Shown here: positions 8,561 through 17,070 of the stretch, one piece after another
Numbering within the stretch: position 1 is the stretch's first letter
How the letters are laid out: every line of letters starts with the position of its first letter
Source: an uncultured Alphaproteobacteria bacterium
Lineage (GTDB): Bacteria; Pseudomonadota; Alphaproteobacteria; Puniceispirillales; Puniceispirillaceae
NCBI GenBank assembly: GCA_937924895.1
Contig: CALEYP010000065.1
Coordinates: forward strand, 1 to 27,315
Direction: 5' to 3'
Length of the DNA: 27,315 nucleotides
The notes under the pieces: generated by a model
Told to the model about the DNA's origin: nothing
The model's database searches: none
Seen by the model: the letters and a program-made list of their open reading frames with translations, nothing else
Translations under genes and position numbers: made by a program

Positions 8561-9906
8561 TGTTATCGCTTTATAATACCTTAGCGCGCGCCAAAGAGCC
8601 CTTTCAGCCAATCGCATCTGAACATGTGGGTATCTATGCGTGCGGCCCAACCGTCTATGATAATATCCATGTTGGTAATGCGCGCCCGCTAGTTGTGTTT
8701 GACGTGCTAGTGCGCGTGTTGCGTCATCTATATCCACAGGTTACCTATGTCCGAAACATCACAGATGTAGATGATAAAATCAATCAGCGTGCTGCCGAAC
8801 GGGACATCACAATTGATAATTTGTGTGAAGAGACAATTTTACGCTTTCATGAAGATGCGGCGGCCTTGCATGTGGAAGAGCCAGATGTAGAGCCGCGCGC
8901 AACGCATCATATTGCTGAGATGATTACTATGATCGAAACCCTTATTCAAAAGGGGTTTGCTTATGAGGCTGAGGGACATGTCTTATTTGCTATTTCAGAA
9001 ATGTCACATTATGGCGGACTATCTCGGCGCTCGCTAGACATGATGCGCGCTGGCGCCCGCGTTGAAGTGGCACCATATAAAAAAGATGCAGGCGATTTTG
9101 TCTTATGGAAACCCTCTGAGGAGGGGCAGCCAGCATGGGATAGCCCGTGGGGGCGCGGTCGTCCTGGTTGGCATATTGAGTGCTCTGCCATGAGCGCCAA
9201 ATATTTAGGCGAAACATTTGATATTCATGCTGGTGGTTTGGATTTGATCTTTCCGCACCATGAAAATGAAATTGCACAAAGCTGCTGCGCCCATGATAGC
9301 GATAAGATGGCGCATTATTGGGTCCATAATGGCTATGTCACCGTTGAAGGTGAGAAAATGTCCAAATCATTGGGCAATTTCACCACAGTCCGAGATGCCT
9401 TGGAAAAACATCGCGGTGAGGCGGTCCGTTATGCGTTATTAAACGCGCATTATCGTGCCCCCCTTGATTATTCTGATGCCGGTGTCTCAGAGGCGAAACA
9501 GGCGCTTGATAGGCTGTATCGCGCGGTTGGTGATGCTGAGCCTGCCAAAGAGGTGCCAGAGGCGTTTCTATCTGCCTTATGTGACGATTTAAATACACCA
9601 TTGGCTTTGTCGCATCTCCATGAATTGGCGAAATTAGCCAATAAGGGGGATGGTGACGCGGCATCGTCTCTTCGCCGTGCTGCGAATCTGATGGGATTAT
9701 TAACACAAGACACGGCCTCATGGTTGCAAGCTCCCGCAGCCAGTGATGGCCTGAGTGAAGCAGATATTGAGGGATATATTGCGGCACGAAAACAAGCGCG
9801 ACTTGATAAGGATTTTGCCAAAGCAGACGCCATACGTGATGACTTAGCAGCGCAAGGCATCATTTTGCTTGATGGTGCCGACGGCACCACCTGGCAGCGC
9901 CAATAG
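8560..9906 (+). CDS. cysS: Cysteinyl-tRNA synthetase
   Basis: A class I synthetase of 448 residues that charges tRNA-Cys. The zinc ligand Cys28 lies in YACGPTVYD, the HIGH-type motif HVGN is at 37-40, further zinc-site residues are in GWHIECSAM and HHENE, and the KMSKS loop is intact at 266-270. A helical C-terminal DALR-type region follows, ending in an ARLDKDFAKADAIRDDLAAQG stretch typical of CysRS. The start codon overlaps the gltX stop by one base. There is no terminator between it and cimA, which starts 78 nt downstream. Confidence 0.96.
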   Translation: MLSLYNTLARAKEPFQPIASEHVGIYACGPTVYDNIHVGNARPLVVFDVLVRVLRHLYPQVTYVRNITDVDDKINQRAAERDITIDNLCEETILRFHEDAAALHVEEPDVEPRATHHIAEMITMIETLIQKGFAYEAEGHVLFAISEMSHYGGLSRRSLDMMRAGARVEVAPYKKDAGDFVLWKPSEEGQPAWDSPWGRGRPGWHIECSAMSAKYLGETFDIHAGGLDLIFPHHENEIAQSCCAHDSDKMAHYWVHNGYVTVEGEKMSKSLGNFTTVRDALEKHRGEAVRYALLNAHYRAPLDYSDAGVSEAKQALDRLYRAVGDAEPAKEVPEAFLSALCDDLNTPLALSHLHELAKLANKGDGDAASSLRRAANLMGLLTQDTASWLQAPAASDGLSEADIEGYIAARKQARLDKDFAKADAIRDDLAAQGIILLDGADGTTWQRQ

Positions 9907-9914
9907 AACGTCAT

Positions 9915-9943
9915 TTGCGTATTGTTGTGAATTCCAGTAAAAC
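9915..9943 (+). promoter_or_regulatory. Possible weak promoter before cimA
   Basis: TTGCGT (9915-9920) and TAAAAC (9938-9943) are 17 bp apart in the only gap of note inside the long plus-strand run. Both boxes are imperfect, so an internal start for cimA-trmJ is possible but not secure. Confidence 0.28.
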
Positions 9944-9984
9944 AGAGACTTTCAAAAGCAAAAGTTGGTAAACGGGGCCAGAGA

Positions 9985-11586
9985 ATGACAAGCGAACGTA
10001 TCTATTTATTTGATACAACTCTCCGAGATGGCGGGCAAACAAGAGGCATCGATTTTACCGTTGCTGATAAGATTGCTATCGCCACGGCGCTTGATGAATT
10101 TGGTATTGATTATATCGAAGGCGGCTGGCCTGGCGCAAACCCAACAGATGATAGTTTCTTTGGCGCCCCACCTGCTTTTCAGAATGCCAGATTTGTGGCT
10201 TTTGGGATGACGCGGCGGGCAGGGCGCTCTGCGGCAAATGACCCTGGTCTAAATGCTGTCTTAGATGCGCAAACAGATGCCTCCTGTCTTGTTGGTAAGA
10301 CATGGGACTTTCATGTCGAGACCGCTTTGAACATTTCCTTAGATGAAAATCTTGAAATGATCAGAGATTCCATCAAAGCAGCCGTCGATAAAGGCAGAGA
10401 AGCGATGTTCGATTGTGAACATTTCTTTGATGGCTATAAGGCTAATCGTGATTTTGCCCTTGCTTGTGTGAAAGCTGCCCATGAAGGGGGCGCACGGTGG
10501 GTCGTTTTGTGTGATACGAATGGCGGGACATTGCCTGATGAGGTGTTTGACATTGTCAGTGATGTTAAAGCCACGCTGCCAGAAGTTGATTTGGGGATCC
10601 ATTGCCACAATGATACAGGGCTGGCTGTTGCAAATTCGTTGGCAGCTGTGAAGGCTGGCGTGCGCCAAGTACAAGGTACCATTAATGGCCTTGGCGAGCG
10701 ATGTGGGAATGCCGACCTTATCACCCTGATCCCGAATTTGATGGTAAAGCTGGGCTACCAGACGAATATCGCAGCAGATAAGCTGCCAAAATTAGTGTCA
10801 TTATCGCGCTTAATTGATGACCGTTTAAACCGTATGCCGAATGCGCATGCGCCCTATGTTGGGCAAGCGGCCTTTGCGCATAAGGGCGGGCTTCATGCGT
10901 CTGCTGCGCAAAAAGACCCACGCACCTATGAGCATGTGCCGCCTGAAACCGTTGGAAATGTCAGGCACTATCTCATTTCTGATCAAAGCGGCAAGTCAAA
11001 TATGATTGCTCGTTTCAAAGAGGTGGGAATTGAGATTGATGCCAAAGATAGCCGGATTGATAAATTAATCGCCGCTGTTAAAGAACGTGAATTCCAAGGT
11101 TGGTCATTTGATTCCGCTGAGGCCAGCTTTGAATTAATGGCCCGTCAAGCGTTGGGGGAAGTGCCTGATTATTTCTCTATCGGGCGCTTCCGTGTGACTG
11201 ATGAAAGACGTTTTAATGCCAAGGGCGAATTAGTAGTTGAATCAGAGGCGACAGCTGCGGTGGTTGTAGCTGGCACCACTCATCTTGAGGCCGCTGTTGG
11301 CAATGGTCCCGTGAATGCCGTTGATTCAGCACTGCGTAAAGCATTAGTTGAGGCCTATCCTATTCTGTCATCTGTTGAATTGACTGACTATAAGGTGCGG
11401 ATATTAGAGCCACAAAATGGCGATAGTGGCACTGGCGCAGTAACACGTGTTTTGATTGAATTCAAAGATGATACTGATCATGTGTGGCGCACAGTGGGCG
11501 TCTCAACCAATATCATTGATGCCTCTGTCATCGCCTTGGCGGATGGGATGAGATATAAGCTTCATCGCGCGCAGGCAGCCTCATAA
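9985..11586 (+). CDS. cimA: (R)-citramalate synthase
   Basis: This enzyme of the alpha-isopropylmalate synthase/homocitrate synthase family condenses acetyl-CoA with pyruvate to citramalate, giving a threonine-independent route to 2-oxobutyrate and isoleucine. The catalytic barrel opens with YLFDTTLRDGGQTRGIDF and has the metal-binding HCHNDTGLAVANS and the INGLGERCGNADL motif. The 533-residue length and the C-terminal LeuA-type allosteric domain (about 400-530) match the CimA group rather than LeuA or homocitrate synthase. ATG 9985 has only a weak purine-rich site (CAGAGA). trmJ starts one base after the stop. Confidence 0.9.
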   Translation: MTSERIYLFDTTLRDGGQTRGIDFTVADKIAIATALDEFGIDYIEGGWPGANPTDDSFFGAPPAFQNARFVAFGMTRRAGRSAANDPGLNAVLDAQTDASCLVGKTWDFHVETALNISLDENLEMIRDSIKAAVDKGREAMFDCEHFFDGYKANRDFALACVKAAHEGGARWVVLCDTNGGTLPDEVFDIVSDVKATLPEVDLGIHCHNDTGLAVANSLAAVKAGVRQVQGTINGLGERCGNADLITLIPNLMVKLGYQTNIAADKLPKLVSLSRLIDDRLNRMPNAHAPYVGQAAFAHKGGLHASAAQKDPRTYEHVPPETVGNVRHYLISDQSGKSNMIARFKEVGIEIDAKDSRIDKLIAAVKEREFQGWSFDSAEASFELMARQALGEVPDYFSIGRFRVTDERRFNAKGELVVESEATAAVVVAGTTHLEAAVGNGPVNAVDSALRKALVEAYPILSSVELTDYKVRILEPQNGDSGTGAVTRVLIEFKDDTDHVWRTVGVSTNIIDASVIALADGMRYKLHRAQAAS

Positions 11587-11587
11587 G

Positions 11588-12346
11588 ATGACACAAGATA
11601 CACTTACTGTCACGCCGCCAGTGATTATTTTGCTGCGTCCGCAATTAGGCGCAAATATTGGGGCCTGTGCGCGCGCCATGAAAAATTGTGGCTTATATGA
11701 GTTGCGGCTTGTGGCACCGCGTGATGGCTGGCCCAATCCAGAGGCTGCCCCGATGGCATCCTCAGCGACAGATATCTTGGACTCTGCAGAGTTATATGAT
11801 GATCTGGCATCAGCTATGCATGATGTCACACTAGCGTTTGCCACAACAGCACGCATGCGCGACATGGTCAAGCCTGTTATTAATCCGCGAGAGGCCGCAC
11901 AAAAGACAGTCGAGACACCGCAAAGCAGCAGCGGACGTGTCGCCTATATGTTTGGCGCTGAGCGCTCTGGTATGGATAATGACGAGGCTGTGATGGCTGA
12001 TTTTATCGTATCAGCTGATTTGAATCCTGCTTTCTCCAGTCTCAATCTTGCGCAAGCGGTTTTGATGATGGCGTGGGAATGGCGTATGGCCGCACTGGCA
12101 ACACAGCCTGCTAATGATGCCAATGATGAGTGGCCTGAATTAGCGACCATTCAAGATCGTGATTATTTCTTTGCACGGTTCGAGAAGATGCTTGATGAAC
12201 GCGGCTTTTTCGCGACAGCTGAGATGGCGCCCATTGTCAAACGTAATTTGCGAGCCTTTTTCTCGCGTGGGACGCCAACCAAACAAGAAATTCGAACCCT
12301 ACAAGGTGTCTTGACAAATTTAGAGCGCGATAAGGGTTCACAATAA
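11588..12346 (+). CDS. trmJ: tRNA (cytidine/uridine-2'-O-)-methyltransferase, TrmJ type
   Basis: A SpoU/TrmD-superfamily (SPOUT) methyltransferase of 252 residues with the trefoil-knot SAM site. Motif 1 is RPQLGANIGACARAMKN (about 17-33) with the key Asn23 and Arg29. Motif 2 is FGAERSGMDNDE and motif 3 is NPAFSSLNLAQAV. The C-terminal extension of about 90 residues is characteristic of TrmJ, which methylates the ribose at position 32 of several tRNAs using SAM. Other SpoU members are an alternative, but this motif spelling favours TrmJ. The gene starts one base after the cimA stop, so it is co-transcribed with it. Confidence 0.88.
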   Translation: MTQDTLTVTPPVIILLRPQLGANIGACARAMKNCGLYELRLVAPRDGWPNPEAAPMASSATDILDSAELYDDLASAMHDVTLAFATTARMRDMVKPVINPREAAQKTVETPQSSSGRVAYMFGAERSGMDNDEAVMADFIVSADLNPAFSSLNLAQAVLMMAWEWRMAALATQPANDANDEWPELATIQDRDYFFARFEKMLDERGFFATAEMAPIVKRNLRAFFSRGTPTKQEIRTLQGVLTNLERDKGSQ

Positions 12347-12354
12347 GCAAAAGC

Positions 12355-12382
12355 TTGACTTTTAACGTCAGGTCAGTATTTT
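12355..12382 (+). promoter_or_regulatory. rpsD promoter
   Basis: TTGACT (12355-12360) and TATTTT (12377-12382) are separated by 16 bp, just past the trmJ stop. Transcription would start near 12389, leaving an rpsD leader of about 85 nt. This makes rpsD a unit separate from the upstream genes. Confidence 0.6.
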
Positions 12383-12416
12383 TGCGACATTCTCGGGAAA
12401 GTGGATCGCTGCATCA

Positions 12417-12451
12417 GGGTAGGGATCCCGGCCATAAGGCACTACCGGGCC
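12417..12451 (+). promoter_or_regulatory. Structured rpsD leader with overlapping stems
   Basis: Two complementary pairs interleave here: GGTAG (12418-12422) with CTACC (12442-12446), and CCCGG (12427-12431) with CCGGG (12445-12449). The order a-b-a'-b' allows either a switch between two hairpins or a short H-type pseudoknot, about 25 nt upstream of the start codon. An S4 autoregulatory site is conceivable but unproven. Confidence 0.35.
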
Positions 12452-12474
12452 AATAAAAAGAAAAGGAAAAAGAG

Positions 12475-13104
12475 ATGGCTCCAAAGTCAGATCATAAGCG
12501 CCATAGCGCAAAACATAAAATCGACCGTCGTTTAGGTGTGAACCTTTGGGGTCGTGCAAAATCTCCTCTTAACAACCGTGACTATGCTCCAGGTCAGCAC
12601 GGGCAGCGCCGCAAGAAGCCAACCGATTTTGGTGTGCAGTTGATGGCGAAGCAGAAGCTAAAGGGCTATTACGGTAATATCGGCGAAAAGCAGTTTAAGC
12701 GCTATTATGGCGAAGCTGTTCGTCGTCGTGGTGATACAGGTCAAAACCTTATCGGTATTCTTGAGACACGTCTTGATGCGGTGCTTTATCGCTCAAAGAT
12801 GGCGCCAACTGTTTTTGCGGCGCGTCAGTTGATCAATCACGGTCACGTCATGCTAAACGGCAAGCGTTGTAACATTGCCTCAGTATTGTTGAATGTTGGC
12901 GATACGATTTCTTTGAAAGACAAATCAAAGACTATCCCTGCTGTTCTTGAAGGTGTTGCCTCAACTGAGCGTGACGTTCCAGAATATGTTGATGCCGATC
13001 ACGACAAGATGTCAGCGACATTTGTGCGCGTTCCAACTTTGGATGAGGTGCCTTACCCAGTCCAGATGGAACCAAATCTTGTGGTCGAATATTACTCTCG
13101 CTAA
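12475..13104 (+). CDS. rpsD: 30S ribosomal protein S4
   Basis: A primary 16S rRNA-binding protein that nucleates assembly of the small-subunit body. The 209 residues and the sequence are typical: KIDRRLGVNLWGRAKSP, then NNRDYAPGQHGQRRKKP, QKLKGYYGNIGEKQFKRYY, and the S4 RNA-binding domain (about 98-160) with RLDAVLYRSKMA and RQLINHGHVMLNGKR. AAGGA sits 7 nt before the ATG. The gene stands alone between its own promoter and a strong terminator, as is common in alphaproteobacteria where rpsD is outside the alpha operon. Confidence 0.98.
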   Translation: MAPKSDHKRHSAKHKIDRRLGVNLWGRAKSPLNNRDYAPGQHGQRRKKPTDFGVQLMAKQKLKGYYGNIGEKQFKRYYGEAVRRRGDTGQNLIGILETRLDAVLYRSKMAPTVFAARQLINHGHVMLNGKRCNIASVLLNVGDTISLKDKSKTIPAVLEGVASTERDVPEYVDADHDKMSATFVRVPTLDEVPYPVQMEPNLVVEYYSR

Positions 13105-13123
13105 GAGAGACATAACAGATGAT

Positions 13124-13153
13124 AAAATAGCGCCCACTGGGCGCTATTTTTTT
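13124..13153 (+). terminator. Rho-independent terminator of rpsD
   Basis: A perfect 12-bp stem (13124-13135 with 13139-13150, core AGCGCCC/GGGCGCT) with an ACT loop is followed by a T run. It lies 19 nt after the rpsD stop and is the clearest terminator in the window. Confidence 0.93.
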
Positions 13154-13217
13154 GCTTTTGCAATGAATGATTAACCCATTTTATTCTATAACAACATAAC
13201 CACTAATGGACAAACAG

Positions 13218-13541
13218 ATGAGCCAATGGCCTGACACCTATTACGCTTGTATCTTTACAAATCAAAGAAGCGAGTCTGGTGAGGATTTGTACTCTCTTCT
13301 AAGCGAAAAGATGATGGCGCTTGCCACATCTCAACCTGGCTTCTTAGGCGTTGAATCTGTGCGTAATGATGAGGGGCTTGGGATCACGGTCTCTTATTGG
13401 CGGAGCCGGGAAGATATTACAGCTTGGGGGGAGAATGCCGAGCATCGTGTTGCGATGTCTCTTGGCCGAGAAGAATTTTACGAGTGGTTTCAGCTGCGCA
13501 TTGCTGAAGTGTCAACAACACGCAGCTTCAATATTATTTAA
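13218..13541 (+). CDS. Antibiotic biosynthesis monooxygenase (ABM)-fold protein
   Basis: A small ferredoxin-like-fold protein of about 107 residues. The pattern YYACIFTNQRSE, then a helix ending in ATSQPGFLGVES, then GLGITVSYWRSREDITAWGENAEH is that of the ABM/YqjZ-like family. Known members include cofactor-free monooxygenases and haem-degrading enzymes, but most are uncharacterised, so no substrate is claimed. ATG 13206 is an in-frame alternative. Neither start has a strong ribosome-binding site, with GGA 7 nt before 13218. It follows the rpsD terminator, so it needs its own promoter. Its stop overlaps the stop of the convergent glutaredoxin gene in the palindrome TTAA. Confidence 0.82.
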   Translation: MSQWPDTYYACIFTNQRSESGEDLYSLLSEKMMALATSQPGFLGVESVRNDEGLGITVSYWRSREDITAWGENAEHRVAMSLGREEFYEWFQLRIAEVSTTRSFNII

Positions 13542-13885
13542 GCTTGCGTACCAGGCTGTACATTGATGCCGTGAGTGTTGAGCATCTCTAGTAATTCACC
13601 GGTTTCATACATTTCACGAATAATGTCACAACCACCCACAAATTCACCTTTTACATAAAGCTGTGGGATAGTTGGCCAGTCTGAGAAATCTTTAATGCCT
13701 TGGCGCAACTCATCATCTTCAAGAACATTGATGCCTTTGAATTGAACACCAATATGAGATAGCACACCGACAACAGCAGCTGAGAAGCCGCATTGTGGGA
13801 AGATAGGTGTACCTTTCATGAATAGGACAACATCTTGTGACTGAACTTCAGATTGAATTGCGTCATGGATTGCTTGTTGTGACAT
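13538..13885 (-). CDS. grxD: Monothiol (CGFS) glutaredoxin, Grx4 type
   Basis: A 115-residue cytoplasmic protein with the diagnostic active site CGFS at 32-35, preceded by VVLFMKGTP and followed by WPTIPQLYVKGEFVGGCDI, which supplies the TVP-like cis-proline and glutathione-binding loop. CGFS glutaredoxins bind a [2Fe-2S] cluster with glutathione, often together with a BolA partner, and move clusters to target proteins. The gene lies 33 nt after the BolA gene on the same strand, at the end of the purine operon. AAAAGG lies 7 nt before the ATG. Confidence 0.96.
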   Translation of the reverse strand: MSQQAIHDAIQSEVQSQDVVLFMKGTPIFPQCGFSAAVVGVLSHIGVQFKGINVLEDDELRQGIKDFSDWPTIPQLYVKGEFVGGCDIIREMYETGELLEMLNTHGINVQPGTQA

Positions 13886-13918
13886 TGTGATACCTTTTCG
13901 CTTGTCAGCTTTTGTCTG

Positions 13919-14161
13919 TCATGATTCTGCTTTGGGAAGGCGTGTTTGTAGGGCGAGAGCATGTAACTCACCACCCATACGGCCGCCCAACGCCTTGTAA
14001 ACCATTTGATGCTGTTGCACACGATTTTTGCCTTCAAAGGCTGTTGTTTCTACAAGGCAGGCATAATGATCACCATCTCCGCGTAGATCTTCGATATGCA
14101 CATGGGCATCAGGAAAAGCCTCTTTTATGAGTCTTTCAATTTCATGAGCTTCCATTGCCAT
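13919..14161 (-). CDS. BolA family protein (IbaG-like)
   Basis: An 80-residue protein with the BolA core: IERLIKEAFPDAHVHIEDL, a loop GDGDHYACLVE with the His/Cys cluster-ligand candidates, then FEGKNRVQQHQMVYKAL and the closing HALALQT. Proteins of this type pair with CGFS glutaredoxins to hold a [2Fe-2S] cluster and take part in iron homeostasis and cluster delivery. The immediate downstream neighbour is exactly such a glutaredoxin, which supports the pairing here. AAAGGA sits about 8 nt before the ATG. purL ends 33 nt upstream, so both are likely read from the purine operon. Confidence 0.92.
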   Translation of the reverse strand: MAMEAHEIERLIKEAFPDAHVHIEDLRGDGDHYACLVETTAFEGKNRVQQHQMVYKALGGRMGGELHALALQTRLPKAES

Positions 14162-14194
14162 TTTGACGTTCCTTTAACTCATCAAAACTATGGG

Positions 14195-16381
14195 TTAACG
14201 CGCCGCAATCTGAGGCAGTGTTGCTTCATAGGCGTGTGCGATATCCTTTAATGATATGGTCTCGCCGTTCGCAAATTGCAAGTCAGACATAGCAGTGCTT
14301 ACTCCAATTTTGCGGAGCGGGACGTTCTGTGCCTGTGCAGCGGCCTCTAATGCAGCAGAATTTTTAGTTGCTACCAAATACCGCGCTTGTGCTTCACCAA
14401 ATGCATCAGCAATGCTCAGTTCCTCAGAAAACGCAATACCAAAGTCAGTGCCAAGCGCCATTTCTGTTGCTGCAACTGCCAGTCCACCATCTGAGAGGTC
14501 ATGCGCTGCTGAGAGGCATTTATCCGCAACAAGTTGTTGCATGAAGCTGCCATGTTTAGCCTCTTTTTCAAGATCGACAAGCGGCGGGGCATACGCCTCT
14601 GCAACACCACAATATTCTGCTATCAGGCTTGCCCCCAATTCTGGGTTACCCTCATCTCCTATTATATAGAGCGCTTCATCTGCGGCAGTGAGCTTGTTGC
14701 CAATAGCCGTGCGATAATCAGCCATCACCCCAACCATGCCAATCACAGGGCAGGGGAAGATCGCTTCGCCATCCGTCTCATTATAGAGAGACACATTGCC
14801 AGATACGACAGGGGTACCAAGCGCAGTGCAGGCGTCACCCATACCTTTAACAGACCCCACAATTTGCGCCATTATTTCAGGGCGCTCAGGGTTGCCGAAA
14901 TTAAGGTTGTTCGTAACCGCCTTTGGCGTTGCACCAATCGCACAGATGTTTCTGTAAGCCTCTGCGACGGCTTGTTTGCCACCTTCATACGGATCTGCAT
15001 GAACATAACGCGGTGTGCAATCTGTGCTAATCGCAACAGCTTTATCAGTCCCATGAACACGGACTAATGCCGCATCACCACCAGGGCCCGCAACAGTATC
15101 AGCCATCACATCTCTGTCATATTGCTCATAGACCCAGCGACGAGACGCAAGATCTGATGAGGCCATCAAATAGGTTAAGATAGTTCCAACAGATTTATCA
15201 GTTTTCAACCTGTCACCTGATAAGCTATCTTTTGGGGTGATCTCACTATGAGGTCTGTCATATTCAGGGGCATCATCCACCAAAGGTGCGAGCGGAATAT
15301 CACAGGCAATATCACCATCTTTCTTCAATACTAGCCGCCCTGTGTCAGTGACGACACCGATTGGCATGAAATCTAGATCCCATTTATCAAAAATGGCACG
15401 AGCAGTTTCCGTTTGTGCGGGGTCAATTACCATCAACATGCGTTCTTGCGATTCAGACAGCATGATTTCATAGGCTGACATTTTGTCTTCACGCACTGGG
15501 ACCAAGTCAAGGTCCATTTCCATGCCTAGGCCACCCTTTGATGCCATCTCAACTGAGGAAGAGGTGAGGCCAGCCGCCCCCATATCTTGGATAGATAGCA
15601 CAGCATTGGCAGCCATAAGCTCTAGACAAGCTTCCATCAATAATTTGCCTGTGAAGGGATCGCCAACTTGAACGGTTGGACGCTTCGATTCGGTTTCTTC
15701 TGAGAACTCAGCAGAGGCCATTGTGGCGCCATGAATGCCATCACGACCTGTTTTAGCACCAACATAAATGACAGGATTGCCAGCGCCTGTTGCAGCTGAA
15801 TAGAAGATTTTATCGCTATCAGCGAGGCCGACTGCCATCGCATTCACAAGGATATTGCCGTTATAAGAGGGGTGAAAATTCACCTCGCCGCCAACAGTCG
15901 GAATGCCGATGCAATTCCCATATCCCCCGATGCCAGCGACAACACCATTCATTAAATGAGGTGTTTTTTCATGGTCGGCATCGCCAAAACGTAACGCATT
16001 TAATAACGCAATAGGACGCGCGCCCATCGTGAATACATCGCGCAGAATGCCGCCAACACCTGTGGCGGCGCCTTGATAGGGTTCAATGAAAGAGGGGTGG
16101 TTATGGCTTTCAATCTTGAAGATGATCGCTTTGCCATCACCAATATCAATAACGCCGGCATTTTCACCTGGGCCTTGAATAACGTGTGATGCTTCGGTTG
16201 GCAGTGTCTTCAGCCATTTTTTTGATGATTTATAGGAACAATGCTCAGACCACATGGCCGAGAAAATACCTAATTCACACAAATTCGGAAGGCGCCCCAA
16301 ACGCGTTTGGATAAGGTCCCATTCCTCTTGGGATAAGCCCATTGAGGCAGCATCGTCAAATGTCATTGGTCTTTCGCTCAT
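14195..16381 (-). CDS. purL: Phosphoribosylformylglycinamidine synthase subunit PurL
   Basis: This is the ATP-dependent synthetase subunit of the fourth purine step, converting FGAR to FGAM with ammonia from PurQ. At 728 residues it is the small PurL, which works with separate PurQ and PurS, unlike the single large gammaproteobacterial chain. Visible motifs are SEHCSYKSSK (45-54), the catalytic ESHNHPS (91-97), YQGAATGVGGILRD, QDMGAAGLTSS and, in the second half, AISTDCTPRY and NNLNFGNPERP. The start codon overlaps the purQ stop by 4 nt (ATGA), so translation is coupled. Confidence 0.97.
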   Translation of the reverse strand: MSERPMTFDDAASMGLSQEEWDLIQTRLGRLPNLCELGIFSAMWSEHCSYKSSKKWLKTLPTEASHVIQGPGENAGVIDIGDGKAIIFKIESHNHPSFIEPYQGAATGVGGILRDVFTMGARPIALLNALRFGDADHEKTPHLMNGVVAGIGGYGNCIGIPTVGGEVNFHPSYNGNILVNAMAVGLADSDKIFYSAATGAGNPVIYVGAKTGRDGIHGATMASAEFSEETESKRPTVQVGDPFTGKLLMEACLELMAANAVLSIQDMGAAGLTSSSVEMASKGGLGMEMDLDLVPVREDKMSAYEIMLSESQERMLMVIDPAQTETARAIFDKWDLDFMPIGVVTDTGRLVLKKDGDIACDIPLAPLVDDAPEYDRPHSEITPKDSLSGDRLKTDKSVGTILTYLMASSDLASRRWVYEQYDRDVMADTVAGPGGDAALVRVHGTDKAVAISTDCTPRYVHADPYEGGKQAVAEAYRNICAIGATPKAVTNNLNFGNPERPEIMAQIVGSVKGMGDACTALGTPVVSGNVSLYNETDGEAIFPCPVIGMVGVMADYRTAIGNKLTAADEALYIIGDEGNPELGASLIAEYCGVAEAYAPPLVDLEKEAKHGSFMQQLVADKCLSAAHDLSDGGLAVAATEMALGTDFGIAFSEELSIADAFGEAQARYLVATKNSAALEAAAQAQNVPLRKIGVSTAMSDLQFANGETISLKDIAHAYEATLPQIAAR

Positions 16382-17070
16382 GATGCGGCAACCCCCTCTA
16401 ATGCACTTTTCAAGAATGTTAGGCCGTCAGATTGCCCCAAATTGGGGTCAGCAGCTCTTTCAGGGTGAGGCATCATACCCATAATGCGGCCATTGGCTGA
16501 TAAGATACCGGCAATATTTTGCGAAGACCCATTCGGATTGGCAGGACCAAAGGCAGGGCCCTCGCTATAACGCAAGGCAATTTGTCCATTATCTTCAAGG
16601 CTTGCCAAAGTCTCTGGGTCAGCAAAGTAATTGCCTTCATTATGCGCGACAGGAATGGTCAAAGAGGTGCCTGTTGTTAATCCATTAGTGAAGGGGGACT
16701 CAACCGTCTCTTGGACTTCCAAGCTTGTGTCGCGGCACACGAATTTCAAACCCTTATTCTTAACAAGGACTCCAGGTAGAAGACCTGTCTCAAGCAGAAC
16801 TTGGAACCCGTTACAAACGCCTAAAATAGCGCCGCCACGGCTCGCATGGTCAAGGACAGATTCCATAATGGGTGAGCGTGCTGCCAAGGCGCCACACCGC
16901 AAATAGTCACCAAATGAAAAGCCGCCAGGGATAATGACAATATCGGTGGCATCAAGCGTTGTGTCTTTATGCCAAATCATGTCAGGGCGGCGGCCTGTGA
17001 TACGCTCAACAGCAACCTTCATATCGCGGTCACAATTGGAGCCTGGGAATATGATAATGGATGCTCTCAT
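16378..17070 (-). CDS. purQ: Phosphoribosylformylglycinamidine synthase subunit PurQ (glutaminase)
   Basis: A class I glutamine amidotransferase of 230 residues that supplies ammonia to PurL. The N-terminus SIIIFPGSNCDRD and GFSFGDYLRCGALA are diagnostic. The nucleophile is Cys86 in GVCNGFQ, and the catalytic His202 and Glu204 lie in PHPER. Both ends overlap their neighbours purS and purL by 4 nt. Confidence 0.97.
   Translation of the reverse strand: MRASIIIFPGSNCDRDMKVAVERITGRRPDMIWHKDTTLDATDIVIIPGGFSFGDYLRCGALAARSPIMESVLDHASRGGAILGVCNGFQVLLETGLLPGVLVKNKGLKFVCRDTSLEVQETVESPFTNGLTTGTSLTIPVAHNEGNYFADPETLASLEDNGQIALRYSEGPAFGPANPNGSSQNIAGILSANGRIMGMMPHPERAADPNLGQSDGLTFLKSALEGVAAS

Noticed and set aside
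9468..9914. A 148-codon open frame on the minus strand inside cysS
   Set aside because: It is antisense to a fully conserved CysRS C-terminal half, shows no family-like sequence and has no convincing ribosome-binding site.
14534..15067. A 177-codon open frame on the plus strand inside purL
   Set aside because: It is the mirror of a well-conserved purL region, and the translated sequence is rich in Cys, His and Arg in the way of shadow frames.
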